Below are positions 51,127 to 59,390 of a stretch of 64,000 nt of DNA, one piece after another (positions within the stretch are counted from its first letter, which is position 1; the number at the start of each line of letters is the position of its first letter). Source of the stretch: JAXDJH01 sp034663635 (GTDB lineage Bacteria; Actinomycetota; CADDZG01; WHSQ01); the NCBI GenBank assembly GCA_034663635.1, contig JAXDJH010000007.1, forward strand, positions 1-64,000. The letters are read 5' to 3'. The position numbers were made by a program, and so were the translations under genes. Under the pieces are notes generated by a model. That model was not told where the DNA came from. It saw nothing but the letters and a program-made list of their open reading frames with translations, and ran no database searches.

Positions 51127-53040
51127 GTGCGTCGTGCCCTGAGCCTGCTGATCCCGTTCATCATTTTGTCGAGCGCCTGCAGTGGAGGTTCGGAGCGTTC
51201 GGGCGCGGTCTACATCGACATGAAGGACAACTTCTTCGGGCGGGCCGTATCTCGGGTCCCGGTCGGAGGCGAGGTCGAGTTCGTAAATGCGGGAACGGAT
51301 CTTCATAACGCGATAGCGACCGATGGCAGTTTCTCCACCGTCGACATAGTCGGCGACGAAGCGATGGATCCTGGGTCGACCGCCTCGCTGACCCTCGACC
51401 AGCCGGGCGTCTTCAGCTACTACTGCAGCTTCCACGGCACCGAGGATGGCCAAGGCATGTTCGCGACGATCGTCGTAGGGGACGTCCCGTACAGCGCAGC
51501 GGGACAGGGTGAGGCGGATCAACCGGTCGCGTCGTCCCCAACCGGCGACACCGTCAGGGTCCCGCAGGACGCCGGCACGATCCAAGAAGGAGTCGACTCG
51601 GCGAACCCCGGCGATCTCGTGCTCATCGACAACGGTGTGTACGAGGAGGAAGTCGTCGTGACCACGCCGTCGCTCGTGATCCGGGGAGTGAACCGCAACA
51701 AGGTGATCATCGACGGCGGATTCGAGCGAGCGAACGGCTTCCAGGTCCTCGCCGACGGAGTCGCTATCGAGAACATGACTTCTCGCAACAACGTCCTGAA
51801 TGGCTTCTTCTGGAATGGAGTTGAGGGTTACCGAGCCTCCTACCTAACCGCGTACAACAACGCCGACTACGGGATCTACGCATTCGATTCTGTCGACGGG
51901 GTTCTCGAGAACTCGTACGCGTCGGGTTCGCCCGACTCGGGCTTCTACATAGGGCAGTGCTATCCGTGTCGCGCCGTCATCCGAGACGTGACATCGGAGA
52001 ACAACGCGCTCGGCTATTCAGGGACGAACGCTGGGGGAGACCTTTACATCATCAACTCGACTTGGATCCGGAATGGATCAGGTCTTGCACCGAACACGCT
52101 GGACAGCGAGCTGCTTCCGCCACAGCGAGAGGCGACGATCGTGGGCAATCTGATCGCGCAGAACGACAACGAAGCTCCTCCAGCCAGGCCCGGGACCGCG
52201 CCGGGCTACGGCAACGGGATCACGATCGCCGGAGGTGTCGGCAACGTGATCGAACGCAACACGATCATCGGTCATGCGCGCCACGGCATCCTCGTCACGC
52301 CCAACGTCGACGCGAACTTCTGGTACTCGGAGGGCAACCTGATCCGAGATAACAACATCATCGGGTCGGGGCGCGCCGACATCGCTCTGGCCGGCCCGGC
52401 CGGCAAAGGCAATTGTTTCGAAGGCAACTCGTTCGAAACGTCGGTTCCGATCGGACTGGAGACCTTCGGATGCGATTGGGCTCCGCTTCGGTTCGACCCA
52501 GCGCAGTCGTTCCTGGGAATCGGCGACCTCCTGTCGGCCCCCGATCGGCTCCCGACCACTGAAGAGGTCTCTCACAACCCCGTGCCCGACGAGCTACCCG
52601 AACTGCCGGACGGCGCCGAAGCACGAGTGGAGCTCGCGACGCATCCGTTCGAAGACGTCAACTTGAACCTCGACGAGATAAAGGCCCCGACGGTGGGCTT
52701 CGGTGGAACTTTCGACAAGGAGGTACTGGTGGCAGGCATCCCTATCGCCGCGCCCAACGTGGGAGAGGTACTGCTCGGCATCTACGGCTACTTACTGCCT
52801 CTCATCCTGCTGGCCACTTGGATGACCCTCGCCGTTTGGGACCTGATGAGGCGAACGAACCTGTCGCGCGGGCGGGTGTTGATGTGGCTCGGGATCGTCT
52901 TCGTGGTTCCCGTCGTCGGCGTGATCGCCTACTACGCATTCGGGCGGTCGGAGATCCCCGGGTGGATGCGTGGTGCCCTGATCGGCGGGGGCCTGGCGGC
53001 CTACGCGATCATCCTTGCGCTCGGATCGCTCATCGCCTGA
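51127..53040 (+). CDS. Lipoprotein: cupredoxin + NosD-like beta-helix + PLDc_N-type membrane tail
   Basis: A 637-residue exported fusion. The lipobox Cys is C18 (IILSSAC). Residues 28-117 are a plastocyanin-like cupredoxin with a complete type 1 copper site: H60, C100, H103 and M111 (DLHNAI; YYCSFHGTEDGQGMF). Residues 140-480 are a right-handed beta-helix of the NosD/CASH type (repeated ..IRGVNRNKVIIDGG.., ..VIRDVTSENNALGYSG.., ..VIERNTIIGHARHGI..). The last 80 residues have two or three membrane helices (LLATWMTLAVWDLMRRTNLSRGRVLMWLGIVFVVPVVGVIAYYAFGRS), like the N-terminal domain of phospholipase D/cardiolipin synthases. Confidence 0.87.
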   Translation: MRRALSLLIPFIILSSACSGGSERSGAVYIDMKDNFFGRAVSRVPVGGEVEFVNAGTDLHNAIATDGSFSTVDIVGDEAMDPGSTASLTLDQPGVFSYYCSFHGTEDGQGMFATIVVGDVPYSAAGQGEADQPVASSPTGDTVRVPQDAGTIQEGVDSANPGDLVLIDNGVYEEEVVVTTPSLVIRGVNRNKVIIDGGFERANGFQVLADGVAIENMTSRNNVLNGFFWNGVEGYRASYLTAYNNADYGIYAFDSVDGVLENSYASGSPDSGFYIGQCYPCRAVIRDVTSENNALGYSGTNAGGDLYIINSTWIRNGSGLAPNTLDSELLPPQREATIVGNLIAQNDNEAPPARPGTAPGYGNGITIAGGVGNVIERNTIIGHARHGILVTPNVDANFWYSEGNLIRDNNIIGSGRADIALAGPAGKGNCFEGNSFETSVPIGLETFGCDWAPLRFDPAQSFLGIGDLLSAPDRLPTTEEVSHNPVPDELPELPDGAEARVELATHPFEDVNLNLDEIKAPTVGFGGTFDKEVLVAGIPIAAPNVGEVLLGIYGYLLPLILLATWMTLAVWDLMRRTNLSRGRVLMWLGIVFVVPVVGVIAYYAFGRSEIPGWMRGALIGGGLAAYAIILALGSLIA

Positions 53041-53067
53041 GGTCGGATCCGCGCGTAGGTTAGTCAC

Positions 53068-53760
53068 GTGGACCTAGACGCAGAGATCGACCAGCTCTAC
53101 TCAGTCCCCCTGGACGATTTCATCTCGTGCAGGAACGAACTCACGCGCGGGCTCAAGTCGGCGGGGCAGAAACGCGACGCAGAGAAGCTGGCTCGCATGC
53201 TCAAGCCGACGGTCGCGGCCTGGGCCGTGAATCAGCTTTCACGGGAGCATTCCGAGACCATGTCCGAGCTAGCCCACCTCGCCGAGCCGGACGGCGGAAG
53301 CTTCGACGTGACGTCGTGGCGTCAAGTTGGTACTCGTCGGATGGAGCTCGTCGCGATGTTGACGCGAGCCGCCGGCGATCTCCTCGAGAGGGTGGGCCAC
53401 GCTGCCGCCCCTGCGACGCTCCACAAGATCACGATGACGTTGCAGGGGGCGACGCCCGACGCTCTCATCGAAGGACGTTTCACTAAGGATCTCGAGCCGA
53501 CCGGTCTGCAGGGCTGGGGCGAGACGATCGCGCCGGTCGAAGAATCCGCGGCCCCAAGTCAAGACGTGAGGGCGCGGCGACGGGCCGAGGAACTCGATGA
53601 AGCGGCCCGAACCGCGGAACGGAACGCAAACGATCTCGACCGGGCCGCCCGCCGCGCGATGGAAGAGGCGAAGTCGGCCGAGGCGGATGCTGCCAAGGCG
53701 CGGCGCGAAGCGGTTCGCGCTCGCGAGCGAGCCGATGCCGCGTTGCAGAAACTCCGCTAG
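53068..53760 (+). CDS. Conserved actinobacterial coiled-coil protein, unknown function
   Basis: A 230-residue soluble protein. The N-terminal block IDQLYSVPLDDFISCRNELTRGLKSAGQKRDAEKLARMLKPTVAAWAVNQLSRE is typical of a widespread actinobacterial family without a function. Residues 165-230 form a long Ala/Arg/Glu-rich coiled coil (RRRAEELDEAARTAERNANDL...). GTG start. Its last four bases overlap, on the other strand, the end of the LLM gene. Confidence 0.8.
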   Translation: MDLDAEIDQLYSVPLDDFISCRNELTRGLKSAGQKRDAEKLARMLKPTVAAWAVNQLSREHSETMSELAHLAEPDGGSFDVTSWRQVGTRRMELVAMLTRAAGDLLERVGHAAAPATLHKITMTLQGATPDALIEGRFTKDLEPTGLQGWGETIAPVEESAAPSQDVRARRRAEELDEAARTAERNANDLDRAARRAMEEAKSAEADAAKARREAVRARERADAALQKLR

Positions 53761-54713
53761 AGGAGCTTTGGCAGCACCTGGTCTTCGTAGAACCGGATGA
53801 ACCCCTCTTGGTCCGGTCCTATCTGATGGACGAAGACGTGGTCGTAGCCCGCGTCGATGAACTCTCGGATGCTCGAGATGTGGTCGTCGGGATCCGGCCC
53901 GAGCGCGAGCTTCTCAGAGATGTCCGACTCACTAACGTTTTCTGCTGCTTGGGAGAAATGTGCGGGCGTCCGCAACTCTTGCCCCAGCTCGCCGGGGATC
54001 CCAACGAGTGGCCATGTCTCCTTGGCCAGCTTTAGAGCTTCGCCCCTGTCCTTCGCGTAGCAGACGGTCACCTCGCCGTAGAGAGGTTTCCCGCGGCCCC
54101 CGGCCTTGTTGAACGTCTCGATCGTTTCCTTGTCGGGCGCCACCCCCACGTACCCGTCGCCAACCCCGCCTGCAAGCTTTGCGGCCTTCTCGCCCGCGGC
54201 CGCAACATAGATGGGAGGCAGCTCGTCGGGCAACGTGTAGATCCGGGCGTTCTCGACGGTGTAGTGCTTACCCCGGTGAGTCTTGGTTCCGCCTTCCCAC
54301 AACAACCGGATGACTTCGATCGCTTCCTCGAGCATCTCGAGGCGAAGGTCGGCAGGCGGCCACCTATCTCCGAAGACATGCTCGTTGAGGTTCTCCCCCG
54401 AGCCAACCCCGAGGAAGAAGCGGCCCGGCATCATCTCCGCGGAGGTGGCGGCCGCCTGAGCCACCAGTCCGGGATGGAAACGGATCGTGGGACAGGTGAC
54501 GCCAGTTCCGAGCTTGAAGCGTTCGGTCGCTTGAGCGATGCCCCCAATGACGCTCCAAACGAACGGGCTGTGTCCTTGCTCGTCGATCCATGGGTGGAAG
54601 TGGTCGGAGATCACGCCGAACGTGAAGCCAGCTTCCTCCGCGAGCTTTGCGTAGCGCACGAGGTCGCGACCCCCATGCTCCTCGCTCGACAGCTTGTATC
54701 CGATCTCGGTCAT
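53757..54713 (-). CDS. F420-dependent LLM-class oxidoreductase (Fgd-related)
   Basis: A 318-residue TIM-barrel enzyme starting MTEIGYKLSSEEHGGRDLVRYAKLAEEAGF. GAGGAGGT lies 5 bases before the ATG at 54713, which settles the start. Landmarks: ISDHFHPWIDEQGHSPFVWSVIGGIAQATERFKLGTGVTCP, FHPGLVAQAAATSAEMMPGRFFLGVGSGENLNEHV and LPPIYVAAAGEKAAKLAG. It resembles the F420-dependent glucose-6-phosphate-dehydrogenase-related branch; the actual substrate is not predictable. Confidence 0.93.
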   Translation of the reverse strand: MTEIGYKLSSEEHGGRDLVRYAKLAEEAGFTFGVISDHFHPWIDEQGHSPFVWSVIGGIAQATERFKLGTGVTCPTIRFHPGLVAQAAATSAEMMPGRFFLGVGSGENLNEHVFGDRWPPADLRLEMLEEAIEVIRLLWEGGTKTHRGKHYTVENARIYTLPDELPPIYVAAAGEKAAKLAGGVGDGYVGVAPDKETIETFNKAGGRGKPLYGEVTVCYAKDRGEALKLAKETWPLVGIPGELGQELRTPAHFSQAAENVSESDISEKLALGPDPDDHISSIREFIDAGYDHVFVHQIGPDQEGFIRFYEDQVLPKLL

Positions 54714-54795
54714 CTGAACCTCCTCGTTCATGTGTTCAGGTAGGTCCTTTCCGCTGTCCATGGACGCGAAACGCCGAACAAAGGAGCGTGGTCGA

Positions 54796-55191
54796 ATGCA
54801 GGGCGTGGAACAGGTCACCGAATCGGCAGGACCCCCCATCGGAACCCTGATCCGGCGCGCTCTGATGCGGCACTGCCCGCGCTGTGGTGGGCCCAAGATC
54901 TTCTCGGGTTGGACGAAGCTGAAGCCCGCTTGTCCGACCTGTGGTTACAAGTTCGAACGTGAGAGCGGCTATTGGGTGGGCGCCATCCAAGTCAACCTCG
55001 CGGTGACCGAGTCTCTGTTCATCCTGTTCTTCCTCGTGACGCTCTTCGCCACGATGCCCGACGTTCCGTGGCAGCCACTACTGATCGTCGCTCTTGCAAC
55101 CAACCTGGTCTTTCCGTGGTTCTTCTATCCCTACTCGAAGACTCTCTGGGTGGCGATCGATCTCTATTTCCACCCGAAAGCGACTTACTAG
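54796..55191 (+). CDS. DUF983 zinc-ribbon membrane protein
   Basis: A 131-residue protein: an N-terminal zinc ribbon (CPRCGGPKIF...CPTCGYKFERESGY) followed by two membrane helices (TESLFILFFLVTLFATM and LLIVALATNLVFPWFFYPYSK), the DUF983 layout. Function is unknown. AAGGAG lies 9 bases before the chosen ATG. Confidence 0.9.
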   Translation: MQGVEQVTESAGPPIGTLIRRALMRHCPRCGGPKIFSGWTKLKPACPTCGYKFERESGYWVGAIQVNLAVTESLFILFFLVTLFATMPDVPWQPLLIVALATNLVFPWFFYPYSKTLWVAIDLYFHPKATY

Positions 55192-55221
55192 CGCTCACAG
55201 GTTCCGCTCCGGCGCGGTTAC

Positions 55222-55701
55222 ATGGGGGTCATGACGAACCTGCCGCCGTTCTGGACGCTGGTCGAACAGCACGGAGATGAGTTGCTCGGCCATGCGCGGA
55301 GATTGTCTGGAGACGACGCGGAAGACGTATTGCAAGACTCACTATTGAAGGCGCTTCGGTATTACGACCGCCTTGAGCGAGCGGACCATCTCCGTGCCTG
55401 GCTTTACCGGGTAGTGACGACGACGGCGTTCGATCACACGGCGGCGCGTCAAAGAAGGCCGAAACCGGTCGAGCGCGTGCCGGAGAAGCACACGACGGAT
55501 GGCGTATATGACGGCGCCTTCGACGCTCTTATCGAGTTGGTGTCGGAGCAAGCCCGGATCGCGCTATCACTCAGGTTCGTCGAGGACCTGTCGTACGACG
55601 AGATCGCACGCCGGCTCGGTTGTTCGAACGAAGCTGCTCGCCAGCGGGTTTCGAGCGCGGTCCGAAGCTTGCGAAGGAGGATCGATGAAACTGTCGCCTG
55701 A
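55222..55701 (+). CDS. ECF-type RNA polymerase sigma factor
   Basis: A 159-residue sigma-70 family protein. Region 2: WTLVEQHGDELLGHARRLSGDDAEDVLQDSLLKALRYYDR...LRAWLYRVVTTTAFDH. Region 4: ELVSEQARIALSLRFVEDLSYDEIARRLGCSNEAARQRVSSAVRSLRRRI. No classical anti-sigma gene follows. Instead the last 17 bases overlap an alkylguanine-DNA alkyltransferase gene, suggesting an alkylation-stress regulon. ATG at 55222 or 55231. Confidence 0.93.
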   Translation: MGVMTNLPPFWTLVEQHGDELLGHARRLSGDDAEDVLQDSLLKALRYYDRLERADHLRAWLYRVVTTTAFDHTAARQRRPKPVERVPEKHTTDGVYDGAFDALIELVSEQARIALSLRFVEDLSYDEIARRLGCSNEAARQRVSSAVRSLRRRIDETVA

Positions 55702-56263
55702 GTTCCTAGAGAAACTTGCCGGCGCTGCTATCGCTGAAGGCTTGGCGGACGCCGTGTACACGAAAGTACCTACCCCGATCGGCACCTTGCTGGTGGCGAC
55801 CACCGAGAAAGGTGTGTGTCGCGTCTCGTTCGAAGACGAGCGGGAGGACCGCGTGCTGGCCGAGATGGCCCTCGTACTTGGCCCCCGAGTGCTCGCATCG
55901 GACAAGGCTCTACGCGACGTTCGAGACGCCTTCGAGGCGTACTTCGAGGAGGGCCCCCACACCTTCGATCTCCCGGTGGACCTGTCGCTTGTGCATTCGC
56001 CGTTCCGCAAAAAGGTGTTGCAGCGACTGCGGAAAGTCCGGTCCGGAACGGTTGTCACCTACGGGGGACTCGCCGAGAAGGCCGGCAATCCTCGTGCCGC
56101 ACGAGCCGCGGGAACCGCGTGCGCCACGAACCCCGTGCCACTCATCGTCCCGTGCCACCGGGTTGTTCCGAGCTCGGGAGGCGTGGGGAGCTACGGGCTG
56201 GGGGGACCGCGCGTCAAACAGCTCCTCCTGGACCTAGAAGGAGCGAAGGTCGCCCCCCGCTAG
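55685..56263 (+). CDS. ogt: Methylated-DNA--[protein]-cysteine S-methyltransferase
   Basis: Suicide repair of O6-alkylguanine: the alkyl group is moved to Cys157 in the motif LIVPCHRVV. A 192-residue protein with a C-terminal DNA-binding/active domain (SPFRKKVLQRLRKVRSGTVVTYGGLAEKAGNPRAARAAGTACATNPVPLIVPCHRV) and an N-terminal ribonuclease-H-like half. The first 25 residues (MKLSPEFLEKLAGAAIAEGL) are an extra helix. AAGGAGGAT precedes the ATG. It overlaps the sigma-factor gene by 17 bases, so it is translationally coupled to it. Confidence 0.95.
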   Translation: MKLSPEFLEKLAGAAIAEGLADAVYTKVPTPIGTLLVATTEKGVCRVSFEDEREDRVLAEMALVLGPRVLASDKALRDVRDAFEAYFEEGPHTFDLPVDLSLVHSPFRKKVLQRLRKVRSGTVVTYGGLAEKAGNPRAARAAGTACATNPVPLIVPCHRVVPSSGGVGSYGLGGPRVKQLLLDLEGAKVAPR

Positions 56264-56272
56264 TCTCCAGCC

Positions 56273-57013
56273 ATGGATCTGGGTCTCGCAGGAAAGAGGG
56301 CCGCTGTAGCGGCCGCATCGAGTGGGCTTGGGTTGGGCGCGGCAAAAGCTCTCGCGGCTGAGGGTTGCAAGGTAGTGATCTGCGGCCGTCACGAAGACAC
56401 CTTGCGAGCCGCAGCCGACCGGATAGGCGCGATCCCCATAGTCGCCGACGTCGGAACGTCCGAAGGCGCGACGGCTTTCGTCGAGGCGGCAAGCGCGGCC
56501 CTGGGTGGTATCGACATCCTCGTCCCGAACGCCGGAGGCCCCGTTCCCGGCAACTTCGCCCAGATCCCGGTCGAAAGCTATCCCGTGGCTTTGGATCTGA
56601 ACTTGATGTCGGTCGTGGCCATGTGCAAAGCCGCAGTTCCCGAGATGCAAGAGCGCGGCTGGGGAAGGGTCGTAGCGATCACCTCCATCGCGGTGCGAGA
56701 GCCGATCGCCAATCTGATCCTGTCCAATACAGCTCGGGCCGGCGCCACCGCGTTCCTCAAGACCCTTGCCAGGGAGGTCGCCCCCGATGGGGTAACCGTG
56801 AACTCCGTCCAGCCCGGCCTCCACGGCACGCAGCGGCTCATCGACCTCTACGGCGGCGATGAGGCGGCGATAGCGAGCCAGATCCCGGTCGGATCCACAG
56901 GCGATCCCGAGGATTTCGGCTCCATAGTGGCCTTCCTCTGCTCCGACCAAGCCAAATTCATAACGGGCGCCGCCCTACACGTAGACGGCGGCGCCTCCCA
57001 CGGCCTCCAATAA
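56273..57013 (+). CDS. Short-chain dehydrogenase/reductase, atypical active site
   Basis: A 246-residue SDR with a Rossmann start (AAVAAASSGLGLGAAKALAAEG), NAGG at strand 4 and a C-terminal HVDGGASHGLQ. The catalytic Ser is present (VVAITSIA). Thirteen and seventeen residues further on, where Tyr and Lys are expected, Ser and Arg occur (LILSNTARAG). This variant is found in a subgroup of SDRs labelled as reductases. Activity is therefore uncertain. The gene starts 9 bases after the methyltransferase gene. Confidence 0.88.
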   Translation: MDLGLAGKRAAVAAASSGLGLGAAKALAAEGCKVVICGRHEDTLRAAADRIGAIPIVADVGTSEGATAFVEAASAALGGIDILVPNAGGPVPGNFAQIPVESYPVALDLNLMSVVAMCKAAVPEMQERGWGRVVAITSIAVREPIANLILSNTARAGATAFLKTLAREVAPDGVTVNSVQPGLHGTQRLIDLYGGDEAAIASQIPVGSTGDPEDFGSIVAFLCSDQAKFITGAALHVDGGASHGLQ

Positions 57014-57047
57014 CCCCGGGCTTCTCCCAACACTCCAGTGGGGGTAT

Positions 57048-57079
57048 TTGACACTCCTATAGCACTCCTGTAAGAGTGT
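57048..57079 (+). promoter_or_regulatory. Promoter region of the sulfate-uptake operon with 11-bp tandem repeat
   Basis: TTGACA (57048-57053) is followed after 17 bases by TAAGAG (57071-57076), a weak -10, only 9 bases before the YezD ATG, so the transcript may be nearly leaderless. CACTCCTATAG and CACTCCTGTAA are tandem, one helical turn apart, and ACACTC/GAGTGT form an inverted pair. This is a plausible operator for a sulfur-responsive regulator. Confidence 0.4.
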
Positions 57080-57085
57080 GCGGCT

Positions 57086-57292
57086 ATGGCACAGCAAAGC
57101 AACGGCAAAGGAACCGACTCGGGCGCGGGCCCGAGGCTCCTGGCCGACCTCGACACGGAGGAGGCAGTTATCGAACAAGTGCGGGAGGCGATCCGGTCTA
57201 TCGAATTCGGATCCGTCCTCCTGAAGATCCACCAGGGCGTGGTCGTTGGCATCGAGACGTCGACAAAAGTGCGTCTCCGCAACAACGACTGA
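57086..57292 (+). CDS. YezD family protein (DUF2292)
   Basis: A 68-residue protein: Gly/Ser-rich N terminus, then EEAVIEQVREAIRSIEFGSVLLKIHQGVVVGIETSTKVRLR, matching the YezD/DUF2292 core ('...I.YGSV.I.I.DG.VV.IE...K.R'). Members are often encoded beside sulfate or sulfonate uptake genes, as here. The exact role is not established. It is separated from the next gene by a stem-loop at 57383-57405. Confidence 0.85.
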   Translation: MAQQSNGKGTDSGAGPRLLADLDTEEAVIEQVREAIRSIEFGSVLLKIHQGVVVGIETSTKVRLRNND

Positions 57293-57382
57293 AGCAGACG
57301 TCCCTTCCGCAATTCCCAACAACGGTGTTGAGCAATGCATACGCGTTCGTAGTCGACCGGCACATCCGGAGACTCAGTCTCG

Positions 57383-57405
57383 GAACCTTCCAACGGGGAA
57401 GGTTC
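57383..57405 (+). other. Stem-loop between yezD-like gene and the binding-protein gene
   Basis: GAACCTTCC (57383-57391) and GGAAGGTTC (57397-57405) form a perfect 9-bp stem around AACGG, ending two bases before the AAAGGAGA ribosome site. There is no T-tract, so it is probably an mRNA-stabilising or translation-control element rather than a terminator. Confidence 0.6.
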
Positions 57406-57419
57406 GAAAGGAGATCGAG

Positions 57420-58514
57420 TTGAGAAGCAAGACTTTGAAGTTGATGGCAACGCTGATGGCCTTTGGGATACTCAGCGCGGCGTGCGCGTCGAACGACGGC
57501 ACGAGCAATAACCCCCAGGCATCGGGTGACAACACAGACTCCGGTGAATGCCAGACCCCGGAGGTACCGACCATCACGTTCGCCGCGTACAGCACGCCGC
57601 GCGAGGTGTACGGAAAGATCATCCCCGCCTTCCAGACGAAATGGAAAGAAGAGCACGAGGACCAGCAGGTGATCTTCCAGGAGTCGTACGGCGGTAGCAC
57701 GACCCAGAGCCAGAACGTGGTCAACGGTTTCGAGGCAGACATCGTTGCGCTCTCGCTCGCTCCCGACGTCGACGCGATCGCGGACGCGGGACTCATCACG
57801 CACGACTGGACCTCGGTCGCAGACAAGGGCATCGTCTCCTCGTCCGTCGCGGTGTTGGACGTTCGGCCCGGAAACCCCGAGGGTCTGCAGGACTGGAACG
57901 ACCTGACCAAAGATGGTCTCGAGATCCTCACGCCCGACCCCGCCGCAAGTGGTGGTGCTCGGTGGAACATCGTCGCCGCGTACGGTGCGGCCCTCAACGG
58001 CTACGCCGGAGTGGACGAGGGTGACACCGCAGGGGCCCAGAGCCTCCTCGAGGGGATCTTCGGCAACGTGACGGTGCTCGACAAGAGCGCCCGCGACTCG
58101 ATCAAGAACTTCGAAGCCGGCAACGGCGACGTCGCTATCACGTACGAGAACGAGATCTTCACGGCGCAGAAGGCCGGTCTCGAGGACGAGATGGTCATTC
58201 CGCCGGCCACGGTGCTGATCGAGAACCCGGTCGCGGTAGTCGACGCGAACGTGGACAAGCACTGCGTTCGCGAGGTCGCTGAAGCCTTCGTCGAGTACCT
58301 ACACACCGACGAGGCCAAAGAGCTGTACACGACCGTTGGATTCCTCCGCAGCACCGATGCGAAGGAAGCCGCGAAGGGCGACGGAGATCAGTTCGCTCCG
58401 ATCGAGCACCTCTTCACCGTCGATGACCTAGGCGGATGGGACTCCATCACCGAGGACGTCTTCGGCGAGCCCGACGGCATATTCACCAAGGCCTTCGCGG
58501 CCGTACAAGGTTAG
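57420..58514 (+). CDS. Sulfate/thiosulfate ABC transporter substrate-binding lipoprotein
   Basis: A 364-residue lipoprotein. The TTG start has AAAGGAGA 5 bases upstream. Lipobox LSAAC with Cys22. The mature part has the sulfate-binding-protein pattern: FAAYSTPREVYGKIIPAFQTKWKEEH, ESYGGSTTQSQNVVNGFEADIVALSLAPDVDAIADAGLI, ...VAVLDVRPGNPEGLQDWNDLTKDGLEILTPDPAASGGARWNIVAAYGA and VAITYENEIFTAQKAG. It delivers sulfate or thiosulfate to the permease encoded just downstream. Confidence 0.95.
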   Translation: MRSKTLKLMATLMAFGILSAACASNDGTSNNPQASGDNTDSGECQTPEVPTITFAAYSTPREVYGKIIPAFQTKWKEEHEDQQVIFQESYGGSTTQSQNVVNGFEADIVALSLAPDVDAIADAGLITHDWTSVADKGIVSSSVAVLDVRPGNPEGLQDWNDLTKDGLEILTPDPAASGGARWNIVAAYGAALNGYAGVDEGDTAGAQSLLEGIFGNVTVLDKSARDSIKNFEAGNGDVAITYENEIFTAQKAGLEDEMVIPPATVLIENPVAVVDANVDKHCVREVAEAFVEYLHTDEAKELYTTVGFLRSTDAKEAAKGDGDQFAPIEHLFTVDDLGGWDSITEDVFGEPDGIFTKAFAAVQG

Positions 58515-58529
58515 GGAGAGGCAACAAGC

Positions 58530-59390
58530 ATGAGTACGCAAGCCGTCGCCGACCGCGCGCTAGGTCCCCCGCGCGCGCGGCGGCGCGGCTTGCCGCTCGG
58601 CCGATGGGGGCTTCGCGGACTCGCGATGGTCTACCTCGGCTGCGCCATCGTTCTGCCTCTGGCGGCGGTTCTCGCGAAAGGTTTCGAAGGCGGGTTAGTC
58701 CACCTGAAAGCCGCACTCGCCTCGCCGGGCGCGATCGACGCGATCAAGCTGACGCTGATCACGGCAGCAACTGCGGCCATCGTCAATGCGGTCTTCGGCA
58801 CGTTGATCGCCTACGCATTGGTTCGCTACAGATTTCCTGGTCGACAACTTCTGAGCGCGATCGTGGACGTCCCGTTCGCGATACCGACGCTCGTCACCGG
58901 CGTGATGCTGGTCGCCCTTTATGGGCCGGCCTCACCTGTTGGTGGCTTCCTGAAAGATCACGGGTTCCAAGTGGCATTCGCCCCGCTTGGGATCCTGATT
59001 GCGCTTCTCTTCGTCACGTTGCCGTTCGTGATCCGCACGGTCCAGCCAGTCCTCACCGAGCTGGATATCGCCGAGGAGGAAGCGGCATACAGTCTGGGCG
59101 CGGGCGGCTGGACGACGTTCCGCAAGGTGGTCCTTCCGGCGCTTAGGCCGGCCATCGCGGCCGGAACGCTCCTGGCCTTCGCCCGAGCGATCGGCGAGTT
59201 CGGCGCCGTGGTCATCATCGCGGGGAACATCACCGGGAAAACCCTGACTGCGCCGGTGTTCATCTTCCAACTCGCCAGCCAATTCAGACCTGAGGACGCG
59301 GCCGCGGTTGCGAGCATCCTGTTCATCTTGTCGTTCGTGATCGTCCTGATCACCGACCGGCTGATCAACCGGCGGGGGACGAAAGTATGA
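58530..59390 (+). CDS. cysT: Sulfate ABC transporter permease, CysT-type
   Basis: A 286-residue inner-membrane permease with six helices. The EAA loop that docks the ATPase is visible as EEEAAYSLGAGGWTTFRKVVLPAL. VDVPFAIPTLVTGVML and ARAIGEFGAVVIIAGNITGKTLTAPVFIF are typical of CysT/CysU. Its stop overlaps the start of the partner permease by four bases. Confidence 0.95.
   Translation: MSTQAVADRALGPPRARRRGLPLGRWGLRGLAMVYLGCAIVLPLAAVLAKGFEGGLVHLKAALASPGAIDAIKLTLITAATAAIVNAVFGTLIAYALVRYRFPGRQLLSAIVDVPFAIPTLVTGVMLVALYGPASPVGGFLKDHGFQVAFAPLGILIALLFVTLPFVIRTVQPVLTELDIAEEEAAYSLGAGGWTTFRKVVLPALRPAIAAGTLLAFARAIGEFGAVVIIAGNITGKTLTAPVFIFQLASQFRPEDAAAVASILFILSFVIVLITDRLINRRGTKV

Noticed and set aside
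57198..58262. Open frame of 354 codons antisense to the sulfate-binding lipoprotein
   Set aside because: The opposite strand has a lipobox, ribosome site and sulfate-binding motifs. The antisense product has none.
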